From contig UCEY01000051.1 of NCBI GenBank assembly GCA_900471605.1, forward strand, positions 1-39,939: a DNA stretch of 39,939 nt, given 5' to 3'. The number at the start of each line of letters is the position of its first letter. Position 1 is the stretch's first letter. The notes beneath the pieces are model-generated. The model had not been told where the DNA came from, searched no databases, and worked only from the letters and a program-made list of their open reading frames with translations. Below, one piece after another: positions 1-8,111 of the stretch. This stretch comes from Hyphomicrobiales bacterium (GTDB lineage Bacteria > Pseudomonadota > Alphaproteobacteria > Rhizobiales > Rhizobiaceae). Both the position numbers and the translations under genes were made by a program.

Positions 1-23
1 CCCCACAAGGGGGAGGGTTAAGG
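1..23. repeat. edge copy of a GC-rich palindromic intergenic repeat
   Basis: The first bases contain CCACAAGGGGGAGGG followed by TTAAGGG. The same 15 bases occur in inverse orientation at the last bases of the window, and a close relative (CTTGTGGGAGGGTTAAG) lies near 20896-20912. This is half of a repeat unit cut by the window edge. Confidence 0.5.
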
Positions 24-119
24 GTGCCGCGCCGTCTCATCTCTGATATGCGAATGCCCTCTTCCTCAAAAGAAGGGAAAGCTGCCGCACGCGCCCCACT
101 CCGATTCATAATTGGAACT

Positions 120-1649
120 TCACTCTTCCCAATGCACATCCGTGAGCACGTTCGACGGGATCGGCTCGTTTTCCCACAATCCCTTCACCTTGCCGTCCCA
201 CACGCCGAGCTTCGGCATCACGAACAGGAAGAGCGACGGCACGTCGTTGGCGAGGATGGTTTGCGCCTCGCCATAGAGCTTTTCCTGCTCGGCGGCGCTC
301 GAGGTCATCTCGACCTTTTTCAGCACCTCGTTGAAGGCCGGGTTCTTGTAGTTGAAATAGTAGGGATCGCGGGAATAGATGTCGATGTCCATCGGTTCCG
401 CATGGGCGACGATGGTCATGTCGTAATCGGCCGCCTTCAGCACGTCCGCCACCCATTTCGCCGGAAACTCGGTGGTCTCGATGTTCATCGTCACGCCGAT
501 TTCCGCAAACATCGCCTGCAGCACCTGCGAGGTACGCTGCGCATAGGCCATCTGCGGCGCCTTGATGGTGAAGGTGAAGCCGTTCGGGAAGCCCGCTTCG
601 GCGAGCAGCGCCTTCGCCTTGGCGGCGTCATAGGGATAGACGCCGGTCAGGTCCTTGTAGCCGCGGTCGTTCGGCGTGTAGTGGCTGCCGATCGGCGTGC
701 CGAAGCCCGACCATGCGCCCTCGACGACGGTGGCGCGGTCGACGGCCATCATCAGCGCCTGGCGGACGCGCTTGTCGCTGAACGGCTTGCGGGTGTTGTT
801 CATGCCGGCAACGACCTTGAGCTCGGTATTGCCGATGACGGTCGCCAGCCGCTTGTCGCCCTCGAAGGACTTGATCAGTTCCGGCGCACCGAATTCCGGG
901 AAGGCATCGACATCGCCGGCCTTCAGGGCTGCTGCCTGGGCCTGCGGATCGCTGATGAAACGGAAGGCCGCCGTGTCGAGCTTCAGCGATACGGCCTTGT
1001 TCCAGTAGTCGGCATTTTTGGCAAGATCGACCTTGGAGCCTTTCGACCAGCTGACGAACTTGAACGGGCCGGTACCGACCGGGGTCGTCTTGTTGTCGGC
1101 GGCGGATTTCGGCTCGACGATCGTCGAGGACGGCCAGCCGAGCCAGTAGAGCAGGCTGCCGGCCGGCTGCTTGAGCTTCAGGACCAGCGTCGCGGCATCC
1201 GGCGTTTCGATCGTATCGATCGAGGCGAAATAGCGCTTCTGCGGATTGACGCTGTCGGCGCCGCGGGCGCGGTCGATCGAAAACTTGGCGACCGAGCTGT
1301 CGAACGCGACGCCATTGTGGAACTTGACGCCCTGGCGAAGCTTGAACGTGTAGGTCAGGCCATCCGGCGAGATCTGCCAGCTTTCGGCAAGCTGCGGCTG
1401 GATCTTGCCGGCCTTGTCGATCGTCGTCAGGCCTTCGAAAATGTTCTGCCAGGTCACCTGGCCGATCGCCACCGGTGCTGCGATCGTCGGGTCGAGTCCG
1501 GCCGGCTCGATCGCCATGCCGATCGTGATCCCGGTCTTCGCCGCGGCCTCGGCACCCGTCTGGCCCAGAAGCAGACCCGTGCTCATAGCCAGGCCAAAGG
1601 CCGCATTCTTCCATATGGTAGCAGAGCCCAAGAGCGTCATTCTGCCCAT
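120..1649 (-). CDS. ABC transporter substrate-binding protein, peptide/nickel family (SBP_bac_5)
   Basis: This is a periplasmic solute-binding protein of the dipeptide/oligopeptide/nickel type, 509 residues, a normal length for the family. The N-terminus has a charged start, a hydrophobic stretch and an Ala-rich cleavage region near residues 30-36 (GAEAAAKTG), as expected for export. The mature part opens with the family pattern GMAIEPAGLDP and contains PVGTGPFKFVSW and DKRVRQALMMAVDR, both typical of the group. The ATG at 1649 is preceded by AAGGGGAT at suitable spacing. It lies on the same strand as the LysR gene just upstream but is separated from the main peptide-importer operon by that regulator. 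It may be an extra binding protein for the same permease or part of another importer outside the window. The ligand cannot be read from sequence. Confidence 0.9.
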   Translation of the reverse strand: MGRMTLLGSATIWKNAAFGLAMSTGLLLGQTGAEAAAKTGITIGMAIEPAGLDPTIAAPVAIGQVTWQNIFEGLTTIDKAGKIQPQLAESWQISPDGLTYTFKLRQGVKFHNGVAFDSSVAKFSIDRARGADSVNPQKRYFASIDTIETPDAATLVLKLKQPAGSLLYWLGWPSSTIVEPKSAADNKTTPVGTGPFKFVSWSKGSKVDLAKNADYWNKAVSLKLDTAAFRFISDPQAQAAALKAGDVDAFPEFGAPELIKSFEGDKRLATVIGNTELKVVAGMNNTRKPFSDKRVRQALMMAVDRATVVEGAWSGFGTPIGSHYTPNDRGYKDLTGVYPYDAAKAKALLAEAGFPNGFTFTIKAPQMAYAQRTSQVLQAMFAEIGVTMNIETTEFPAKWVADVLKAADYDMTIVAHAEPMDIDIYSRDPYYFNYKNPAFNEVLKKVEMTSSAAEQEKLYGEAQTILANDVPSLFLFVMPKLGVWDGKVKGLWENEPIPSNVLTDVHWEE

Positions 1650-1762
1650 CCGTCATCCCCTTTTTTGGAACGAGACCCGCCTGATCGGCACCTGCGGGAT
1701 CGTCGATTGCCAAAAGTGTGTCATTTCGCAGGTGCACACACAATGCAGAATTTTGTGTGCTC

Positions 1763-1785
1763 TGTGTAGCCGAAAACGCTACACA
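1763..1785. promoter_or_regulatory. 8-bp perfect inverted repeat between lysR and the binding-protein gene
   Basis: TGTGTAGC (1763-1770) and GCTACACA (1778-1785) flank a 7-base spacer, 7 bases past the LysR stop on the minus strand. As RNA it would form a small hairpin ending the lysR message, but no T tract follows. As DNA it could be an operator for the 120-1649 gene. A weaker dyad of GCACACA and TTGTGTGC lies beside it (about 1733-1760). Confidence 0.4.
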
Positions 1786-1792
1786 AACACAT

Positions 1793-2722
1793 TTAAGCTG
1801 ACGCTTTCCTGGGCGCGGATTTTCGGGTATCGGCGCCGCGCATGAAGCGCTCGATGAAGTCGACGAGCTTGCCTGCGGCAAACGAAAGCTGGCGGTCGGG
1901 TGCGACGCAGAGATCGATCGGGGTGCGCACTCCCTTGCCGGCCGCGATCGGCACGGCGGCAAGCTGCCCCGCGTCGATTTCCCGCTGCACGGCAAGTGCC
2001 GGCAGCAGCGTGACCGCCGCCCGGCGCAAGACCAGTTCCTTCAGCATTTCCAGCGAGCCGGTGACGAAGACGGGATCAAGCTCCAGCCCATCCTTGGCGA
2101 ACAGCTCCTCGAAGGCCTGCCGGGCGCCAAAATTCTTGTCGGGGAGCGCGAGCGGCATGTGGACGAGGTCGCGCAGCGTCAGTTCCCTGGCGCCGGCAGA
2201 CGGATGGTCCGCGGCCATGATGACGTCATAGGTGATCTCGGAGCGCAGCCGCACCTTTACGCCGGAGATTTTTGGCGCAAACAGCGTCACCACCAGATCG
2301 GCCTCGGCGGCGGCCAGCGCCTCGACCGCTTCGCGCGCGCTGGTGATCGCCACCTCGAACCGAAGCTTGGGATAACGCAGGCTGAATTCCGCCAGCACCG
2401 GGGCGATCAGGTTGGCGACGGTAGCGCCGTTCGCATAGATCACCACCTTGCCGCGCTGCAGGCCCTGCAGGTCGTCGATCAGCTGGTGGACATGTTCGAG
2501 TTCTCGCAGCGTCTTCCCTGCCCGCGCCGCCAGAAGCTCGCCCGCCGCCGTCAGCTTGATGCCGCGATTGCTGCGCTCGACAAGCGGCGTTCCGAAATAA
2601 TGCTCGAGGTTCTCGATCTGCCGGGACACGGCGGTCGCCGCCACGTTGAGGTTTTCGGCCGCCGCCCGCATGGAATTGGTACGGACCAGTTCGTCGAAAT
2701 ACATAAGCGCCCGAAGCTGCAT
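1793..2722 (-). CDS. LysR-family transcriptional regulator
   Basis: This is a LysR-type regulator of 309 residues, a usual length. The N-terminal winged helix-turn-helix is clear (NSMRAAAENLNVAATAVSR, then QIENLEHYFGTPLVER and the wing TAAGELL), followed by an effector-binding domain starting near residue 85. I start it at the ATG at 2722, which has CAGGA just upstream. A GTG at 2749 would add nine residues but has no visible ribosome site. It lies immediately downstream of the peptide-importer genes on the same strand, so it may be co-transcribed with them. Controlling the importer, the dipeptidase or the following binding-protein gene is an inference from position. Confidence 0.9.
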   Translation of the reverse strand: MQLRALMYFDELVRTNSMRAAAENLNVAATAVSRQIENLEHYFGTPLVERSNRGIKLTAAGELLAARAGKTLRELEHVHQLIDDLQGLQRGKVVIYANGATVANLIAPVLAEFSLRYPKLRFEVAITSAREAVEALAAAEADLVVTLFAPKISGVKVRLRSEITYDVIMAADHPSAGARELTLRDLVHMPLALPDKNFGARQAFEELFAKDGLELDPVFVTGSLEMLKELVLRRAAVTLLPALAVQREIDAGQLAAVPIAAGKGVRTPIDLCVAPDRQLSFAAGKLVDFIERFMRGADTRKSAPRKASA

Positions 2723-2741
2723 GCGATCCTGCCGGCTAAAA

Positions 2742-2784
2742 TATGTCACCAGAACACGGCGACCGGTTTCGGGATAGTGACATA
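2742..2784. promoter_or_regulatory. inverted repeat TATGTCAC/GTGACATA around the lysR 5' region
   Basis: TATGTCAC at 2742-2749 and GTGACATA at 2777-2784 are perfect reverse complements separated by 27 bases. They fall in the gap between the last importer ATPase gene and the lysR start. This could be an autoregulatory site or a long hairpin closing the importer message; on the minus strand the second arm is followed by TTTT. Confidence 0.35.
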
Positions 2785-2803
2785 CATAAAATCAGGGCGC
2801 CCG

Positions 2804-3553
2804 TCAGCCGCGGCGGAAACCTTCGCTGGCGACGAGCAGTTGGCGGGTATAGTCGGCGGAAAACTCGCGGTTTTCCAGCGCTTTCCGCGGCACGGTCTCG
2901 ACCACCTTGCCGTTTTTCATCACCGCCAGCCGTTCGCACATATGGCTGATGACGCCGAGATCGTGGCTGACCATCACGAAAGTGAGGTTGCGGTCGCGGC
3001 GCGCCTGCTCGAGCAGGTTCAAAATCTCGGCCTGGATCGAGGCATCGAGCGCCGAGGTCGGTTCGTCGAGCAGCAGGATTTTCGGCTCGAGGATCAGCGC
3101 CCGCGCGATCGCGATGCGCTGCCGCTGGCCACCGGAAAGCTGGTGCGAATAACGGAACCGGAAGCCCGAACCGAGACCCACCTCGTCCAGCGCACGGTTG
3201 ATGCGTGTCTCGATATCGGTGAACCCGTGGATGAGCAGCGGCTCTAGCAGCAGACGGTCCACCGTCTGGCGCGGATGCAGCGAACCATAGGGATCCTGGA
3301 ACACCATCTGGACGGTGCGGTAGAATTCCTTGTCCCGCTTGCGACCGGAATAGGAGTGGCCGTTCACCGTAAGCGTGCCCTGATCGAACGAGGCAAGGCC
3401 GGAGACCGCCCGCAGCAGCGTGGATTTGCCGGAACCGGATTCGCCGACGATGCCGAAGGATTCGCCGGCGCCGATATCGAAGCTGACATGGTCGAGCGCG
3501 GTGAATTCATCATAGATGACGACCATGTCGCGAATGGAAAGAGCCGATGTCAT
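2804..3553 (-). CDS. peptide ABC transporter ATP-binding protein (DppF/OppF-like)
   Basis: This is the second ATPase subunit of the peptide importer, 249 residues. It has Walker A GESGSGKS (37-44), Q-loop FQDPYGSLHPR (85-95), signature LSGGQRQR (139-146) and Walker B ILLLDEPTSALD (159-170), the standard set for DppF/OppF. The ATG at 3553 overlaps the stop of the upstream ATPase gene in an ATGA (3550-3553) and has GGAG eight bases before it. A GTG at 3562 is possible but less likely. It powers uptake through the permease pair encoded upstream, by ATP hydrolysis on the cytoplasmic face. Confidence 0.93.
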   Translation of the reverse strand: MTSALSIRDMVVIYDEFTALDHVSFDIGAGESFGIVGESGSGKSTLLRAVSGLASFDQGTLTVNGHSYSGRKRDKEFYRTVQMVFQDPYGSLHPRQTVDRLLLEPLLIHGFTDIETRINRALDEVGLGSGFRFRYSHQLSGGQRQRIAIARALILEPKILLLDEPTSALDASIQAEILNLLEQARRDRNLTFVMVSHDLGVISHMCERLAVMKNGKVVETVPRKALENREFSADYTRQLLVASEGFRRG

Positions 3554-4395
3554 AGCGCCCACTCCGGCTTGCGGTCGAGGACGGGCAGCGGGTGCCGGTC
3601 GGAACCGATGGTCGGCAGGCAGTTGAGCAGCCCGCGCGTGTAAGGATGCTGCGCGTCGGCCAGATTGGCAGCCGGCAGTTCCTCGACGATCCGGCCGGCA
3701 TACATGACGATGACGCGGTCGCAGAAGGAGGAGACGAGGCGGAGATCATGGGAGATGAAGATCAGCCCCATGCCGCGGTCGGCCACCAGCCTGTCGAGGA
3801 TATCCAGCACTTCGAGCTGCACGGTGACGTCGAGCGCCGAGGTCGGCTCGTCGGCGATCAGAAGTTCCGGGCCGCAGACCAGCATCATCGCGATCATCGC
3901 CCGCTGGCCCATGCCGCCGGACACCTCGTGCGGATAGAGCGAGAAGACCCGTTCCGGGTCGTTGATCTGCACCGCCTCCAGCATGGCGAGCGCCCGGGCC
4001 TTGGCCGCGGAGGTCGAAATCCGCTCATGCGTCTTCAGCGTCTCGACGATCTGCCGGCCGATGGTCATCACCGGGTTCAGCGAATATTTCGGATCCTGCA
4101 GGATCATCGCGACCTTCTTGCCGCGCAGATGGCGCCGCTCGCTCGCCCGCATCCTCAGGAGATCGCGGTCGCCGAAAGCGAGCTTTCGCGCGCTGATCTT
4201 CGCATGGCCGGGCGTCAGGCCCATGATCGCACGGCCGGTCTGCGACTTGCCGGAGCCGGACTCGCCGACGATGCCAAGCCTTTCGCGGCCGAGCGCGAAG
4301 GAAACACCGCGCACCGCCTGTACGTCGCCGGTGCGGGTCGGAAAGGTGACGCGCAGATCCTCGACGGTAAGGAGCGGTTTCCCAGACATTGTCAT
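3550..4395 (-). CDS. peptide ABC transporter ATP-binding protein (DppD/OppD-like)
   Basis: This is the first ATPase subunit of the peptide importer, 281 residues. Walker A is GESGSGKS (44-51), the Q-loop glutamine is at about 100, the signature is VSGGMGQR (158-165, an OppD-style variant of LSGGQ) and Walker B is LLIADEPTSALD (178-189). The open frame continues upstream without a stop for almost 300 codons, but that part is the antisense-like shadow of the permease gene. The real start is the ATG at 4395, with AAGGAGG seven bases upstream and a 4-base ATGA overlap with the permease stop. It pairs with the next ATPase as a heterodimer. Confidence 0.93.
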   Translation of the reverse strand: MTMSGKPLLTVEDLRVTFPTRTGDVQAVRGVSFALGRERLGIVGESGSGKSQTGRAIMGLTPGHAKISARKLAFGDRDLLRMRASERRHLRGKKVAMILQDPKYSLNPVMTIGRQIVETLKTHERISTSAAKARALAMLEAVQINDPERVFSLYPHEVSGGMGQRAMIAMMLVCGPELLIADEPTSALDVTVQLEVLDILDRLVADRGMGLIFISHDLRLVSSFCDRVIVMYAGRIVEELPAANLADAQHPYTRGLLNCLPTIGSDRHPLPVLDRKPEWAL

Positions 4396-5336
4396 TGGCC
4401 GGCCTCCTTGGGATCGAGCGCATCGCGCAGGCCATCGCCGAGTAGGTTGAAGCCGAGGCTGACGATCAGGATCGCGACACCCGGCATGGCGGCGACCCAC
4501 CACTGGTCGAGAATGAAGCGGCGGCCGGATGCGATCATCGCGCCCCATTCGGGAAGCGGCGGCTGGGCACCGAGGCCGAGGAAACCGAGGCCGGCCGCCG
4601 TCAGGATGATGCCCGCCATGTCGAGCGTGACACGCACGATCAGCGACGAAACGCAGAGCGGCATGACGTGGCGCAGCACGATGCGGAACGGCGAGGCGCC
4701 CATCAGCTTCACCGCCGCGATGAATTCCGAATTGCGGAAGGTCAGCGTCTCGGCGCGGGCGATACGCGCATAGGGCGGCCAGGAGGTGACGGCGATCGCC
4801 AGAATGGCGTTCTCGATGCCGGGGCCGAGCGCCGCCACCAGCGCCAGAGCCAGCACGAGCTTCGGGAAGGCGAGGAAAATGTCGGTGATCCGCATCAGCA
4901 CCGCATCGACCCAGCCGCCTGCATAACCGGAGACCGTGCCGACGATCAGGCCGATCGGCGCGGCGATGATCGCCACCAGCACGACGACCAGCAGCGTCAG
5001 CCGCGAGCCATGGATCAGGCGCGAGAGAATGTCGCGGCCCTGGTCGTCGGTGCCGAGCAGGTAACCGGCGGTGCCGGGCGGCAAAAGCCGGGCATTGCGC
5101 AAATCCCCCTGCACGGGGTTGTAGGGTGCCAGCAGGTCGGCGAAGGCCGCGACGAACAGCAGGAGGACGAGGATGGCGAGCCCGACGAGCGCCAGCCGGT
5201 TTTCGGCGAACCGCCGCCAGATCACATAGGCGCGGCCTAAGCGCGCCTGGTGGCGGGAGGCCGGCCGGTCGGAAAGCAGCCATTCGCGGCTATAGGGCTT
5301 CGGGGTCTCGCCCAGGGTGATTGAGGGCCGGCTCAT
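4392..5336 (-). CDS. peptide ABC transporter permease (DppC/OppC-like)
   Basis: This is an inner-membrane permease of 314 residues in the DppC family. A cytoplasmic N-terminal extension precedes the first membrane helix (LVGLAILVLLLFVAAFADLL), followed by the periplasmic segment with LLGTDDQGRDILSRLIHGSR, a hallmark of DppC/OppC. The EAA-type loop (AAVKLMGASPFRIVLRHVMP) contacts the ATPases. Start and stop overlap both neighbouring genes by four bases (5333-5336 and 4392-4395), so translation is probably coupled. Confidence 0.94.
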   Translation of the reverse strand: MSRPSITLGETPKPYSREWLLSDRPASRHQARLGRAYVIWRRFAENRLALVGLAILVLLLFVAAFADLLAPYNPVQGDLRNARLLPPGTAGYLLGTDDQGRDILSRLIHGSRLTLLVVVLVAIIAAPIGLIVGTVSGYAGGWVDAVLMRITDIFLAFPKLVLALALVAALGPGIENAILAIAVTSWPPYARIARAETLTFRNSEFIAAVKLMGASPFRIVLRHVMPLCVSSLIVRVTLDMAGIILTAAGLGFLGLGAQPPLPEWGAMIASGRRFILDQWWVAAMPGVAILIVSLGFNLLGDGLRDALDPKEAGQ

Positions 5337-6337
5337 CGGTTTCGCGTCCTGGGGTCAAGCGTCCGATACAGAAGATCGGAGAAGAGATTGATGCTGACGA
5401 AAACGACGCCGATGGCAATCGTACCGCCGAGCACCGCATTCATGTCGGCATTCTGCAGCGAGTTGGTGATGTAGAGGCCGAGCCCCGGCCAGGAAAAGAT
5501 CGTTTCCGTCAGCACCGAGCCCTCGAGCAGACCCGCATAGGACAGCGCGATGACCGTCACCAGCGGCACCGCAGCATTGCGCAATGCGTGGAACCAGATG
5601 ATCCGCGTCTCCGATAATCCCTTTGCCCGCGCCGCCACCACATATTCCTGCGCCAGTTCGTTCAGCATGAAGGAACGGGTCATGCGGCTGATATAGGCGA
5701 GCGAGAAATAACCGAGCAGCGAGCCCGGCAGGATGATGTGACGGAACAGATCCCAGGCTACGTCCCATTGACCCTGCCAGATGGCATCCAGAAGGTAGAA
5801 GCCGGTTATCGGCGTGAACGTGTATTCGTAGACGATGTCGATGCGGCCCGGATAGGCAACCCAGTTGAGGCGCGCATAAAAGAGCACCAGCGACAGCAGG
5901 CCCAGCCAGAAGATCGGCACGGAATAGCCGATCAGGCCGATCACGCGAACGATCTGGTCGGCGATGCTTCCCCGCTTGACCGCCGCCAGCACCCCGAGCG
6001 GCACGCCGATGAGCGCCCCGATGATCGTGCCGATCGTGGCAAGCTCGATCGTTGCCGGGAACACCCGGGCGATATCGGTCATGACAGGATTGGTCGTCAG
6101 CACGGACGTGCCGAAATCACCCGTCACGGCCTGTTTGAGATAGACCCAGAACTGCTGGTAGAGCGGCAGGTTGAGGCCGAGCTCTTCCCGCACCCTCTCC
6201 ACCACATGCGCCGGCGCCCGGTCGCCCACGATGGCGAGTGCCGGATCGATCGGCACGACGCGGCCGATAAAGAAGGTGACGGCCAGGAGGCCGAGAAATG
6301 TGGTGGCCGCGGTCACGATGAACCGCAGCAATACCAT
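5333..6337 (-). CDS. peptide ABC transporter permease (DppB/OppB-like)
   Basis: This is the partner inner-membrane permease, 334 residues from the ATG at 6337. It begins directly with a membrane helix (LLRFIVTAATTFLGLLAVTF), then the family pattern VPIDPAL, a periplasmic loop, and the EAA loop VVAARAKGLSETRIIWFHALRNA that docks on the ATPases. The frame is open to a TTG at 6400, which would add 21 Arg-rich residues. I prefer 6337 because a perfect 8-bp hairpin (6352-6372) occupies the extra stretch and the family normally starts close to the first helix. Neither start has a strong ribosome site. The stop overlaps the next gene by four bases. Confidence 0.88.
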   Translation of the reverse strand: MVLLRFIVTAATTFLGLLAVTFFIGRVVPIDPALAIVGDRAPAHVVERVREELGLNLPLYQQFWVYLKQAVTGDFGTSVLTTNPVMTDIARVFPATIELATIGTIIGALIGVPLGVLAAVKRGSIADQIVRVIGLIGYSVPIFWLGLLSLVLFYARLNWVAYPGRIDIVYEYTFTPITGFYLLDAIWQGQWDVAWDLFRHIILPGSLLGYFSLAYISRMTRSFMLNELAQEYVVAARAKGLSETRIIWFHALRNAAVPLVTVIALSYAGLLEGSVLTETIFSWPGLGLYITNSLQNADMNAVLGGTIAIGVVFVSINLFSDLLYRTLDPRTRNR

Positions 6338-6351
6338 TGTTGTAGATGATG

Positions 6352-6372
6352 CACGGCGCCGTCTGCGCCGTG
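6352..6372 (-). promoter_or_regulatory. hairpin between the binding-protein gene and first permease gene
   Basis: CACGGCGC (6352-6359) and GCGCCGTG (6365-6372) form an 8-bp perfect GC-rich stem with a 5-base loop. It lies 45 bases after the binding-protein stop and 14 bases before the permease ATG. There is no T tract, so it is more likely an mRNA-stabilising or processing element than a full terminator. Confidence 0.5.
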
Positions 6373-6417
6373 TCGCGGCTGTCGTATCGATCAAGGTCAA
6401 GGAAGCGGCCTTTCAGG

Positions 6418-8061
6418 CTATTCCTTCGACACTGTATAGACGAAGTTCGTATCGAAGCTCGGGCCAAGCTTGAAGTTCTTGAGCTTGGCCGAATAGCCGG
6501 CAACTTCAGTCTGCTGGAAGATGAGCACGAACGGGCTTTGCGCCAGAACCTTCCGCTGCAGGTCTTCATAGATGGCGGCGCGCTTGCCCGCATCCTTTTC
6601 GAGCAGCGCACCCTTGGCCGCGTCCGAGAGATCCTTTGGAACGTCCCAGGCATTGCGCCAGGCGAGCGTCTTGGTCTTGCCTTCGTCCGAATTGTTGGGG
6701 TTGATCGTGAAGGTCTCGGCGTTGGAGTTCGGATCGAAATAATCCGAGCCCCACTGGCCGATGTAGATGTCATGGGTGCGGGCACGGAACTTGGTCAGCG
6801 TCTGCTTGCCGTCGCCTGGGATGATCTCAAGCTTGATGCCGGCTTGCGCCAGCGTCTGCTGCACGCTTTCGGCAATGCCGGTCACCGGCTGATTATTCCG
6901 CACGTCCATGGTCACCGTGAAACCGTCCTTAAGACCTGCCTTTGCCAGCAGCTCCTTGGCCTTCGCCACGTCCAGCTTGTAGGGATTGTCGTTGAGCGCG
7001 CCGAGCTGACCCTTGGGAAGGAAAGTCTGGTGGATCTCGCCGATGCCCTTGATCAGCGTCGCGCCGATCGCCTCGTAATCGACGAGATACTTAAAGGCTT
7101 CGGCCACTTCCGGCTTGGCCAGGTTCTTGTTCTTCTGGTTAAGGCTGAAGTAATAGACCGTGCCCTTGGGCGCGGACGTGAGCTGGATGCCGTTCTTCTT
7201 CTGAACCGCATCGAGATCGCCCGGCTCCAGGTTGCGGGCAACGTCGATATCGCCGTTTTCAAGGGCCAGGCGCTGGCCCGAGCTTTCCTTCATGTGACGG
7301 TAAATGACCCGCTTCAGCTTCGGCTTTTCGCCGTAATAGTTGGGGTTGGCTTCCATGATGACGGCTTCGTTTGCGCGCCAGGCCATCGTTTTGTACGGGC
7401 CGGAGCCGGCATAGCCGGTCTTCATCCATTCATTGCCGAAGTCCGTGTCGTATTTGTAGTCGGCATTCGGCGTCACCTTCTTTGCATGTTCCATCACGAC
7501 CTTCTTGTCGACGACGGAAGCGACCGTGGCGGTCAGCACGTTCAGCACGAAGGTCGGAGCATAGGGCTTGTCGACAGTGAACACGAAGGTCGCGTCGTCG
7601 GCGGCCTTGGCCTTGTCTGCGACATTGTCGCCCGTCAGGCCGAACTGGGTGAGCAGGAAGGCCGGCGACTTGTCGAGCTTGACCGCGCGTTCGAAGGAAT
7701 AGGCAACATCGGCGGCAGTGATCGGATTGCCCGATGCGAATTTCAGGCCGGATTTCAGCTTGAACGTGTAGGTGAGGCCGTCGGCGGACGTCGTCCAGCT
7801 CTCGGCCAGGTCGCCGATCACCTTGGATGTATCGGCCGGATCCAGCATGACGAGCTTGCTGTAGCAATTGGCCGTGATCTCGGCGGTGGACAATTCGAAC
7901 GCTTCGCCCGGATCGATCGTGATGATGTCGTCGATCGCAAAGCCTTCCACGAGCGTGTCGGCCGGCGTCGCGGCAAAGGCCTGGGGTGCCGCAGACAGCA
8001 GCAGCCCGAGTGCCGCGCTGGTGGACAGTACTCGAAGGCTCTTGTTGAGCGAATGGATCAT
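6418..8061 (-). CDS. peptide ABC transporter substrate-binding protein (SBP_bac_5)
   Basis: This is the periplasmic binding protein of the peptide importer, 547 residues from the ATG at 8061. That start gives a clean signal peptide (SLNKSLRVLSTSAALGLLL, cleavage near APQAFA) and has AGGGGAA upstream; the longer open frame to 8160 would bury the signal. The mature part has the family pattern TIDPGEAFE, then LAESWTTSADGLTYTFKLK and GSGPYKTMAW. It lies first among the transport genes, 50 bases after the dipeptidase. The ligand is probably a small peptide or peptide-like compound, judging by the neighbouring dipeptidase. Confidence 0.93.
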   Translation of the reverse strand: MIHSLNKSLRVLSTSAALGLLLSAAPQAFAATPADTLVEGFAIDDIITIDPGEAFELSTAEITANCYSKLVMLDPADTSKVIGDLAESWTTSADGLTYTFKLKSGLKFASGNPITAADVAYSFERAVKLDKSPAFLLTQFGLTGDNVADKAKAADDATFVFTVDKPYAPTFVLNVLTATVASVVDKKVVMEHAKKVTPNADYKYDTDFGNEWMKTGYAGSGPYKTMAWRANEAVIMEANPNYYGEKPKLKRVIYRHMKESSGQRLALENGDIDVARNLEPGDLDAVQKKNGIQLTSAPKGTVYYFSLNQKNKNLAKPEVAEAFKYLVDYEAIGATLIKGIGEIHQTFLPKGQLGALNDNPYKLDVAKAKELLAKAGLKDGFTVTMDVRNNQPVTGIAESVQQTLAQAGIKLEIIPGDGKQTLTKFRARTHDIYIGQWGSDYFDPNSNAETFTINPNNSDEGKTKTLAWRNAWDVPKDLSDAAKGALLEKDAGKRAAIYEDLQRKVLAQSPFVLIFQQTEVAGYSAKLKNFKLGPSFDTNFVYTVSKE

Positions 8062-8111
8062 GGTTCTATATTCCCCTGGTTTTATTTGTTGGACCTCTGG
8101 GGAAAACGGCC

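Noticed and set aside
4396..5283. Apparent 577-residue fusion of a permease-like part with the first peptide ATPase
   Set aside because: The upstream part is an off-frame reading of the DppC-like gene. The ATPase has its own ATG, a strong ribosome site and an ATGA overlap at 4392-4395.
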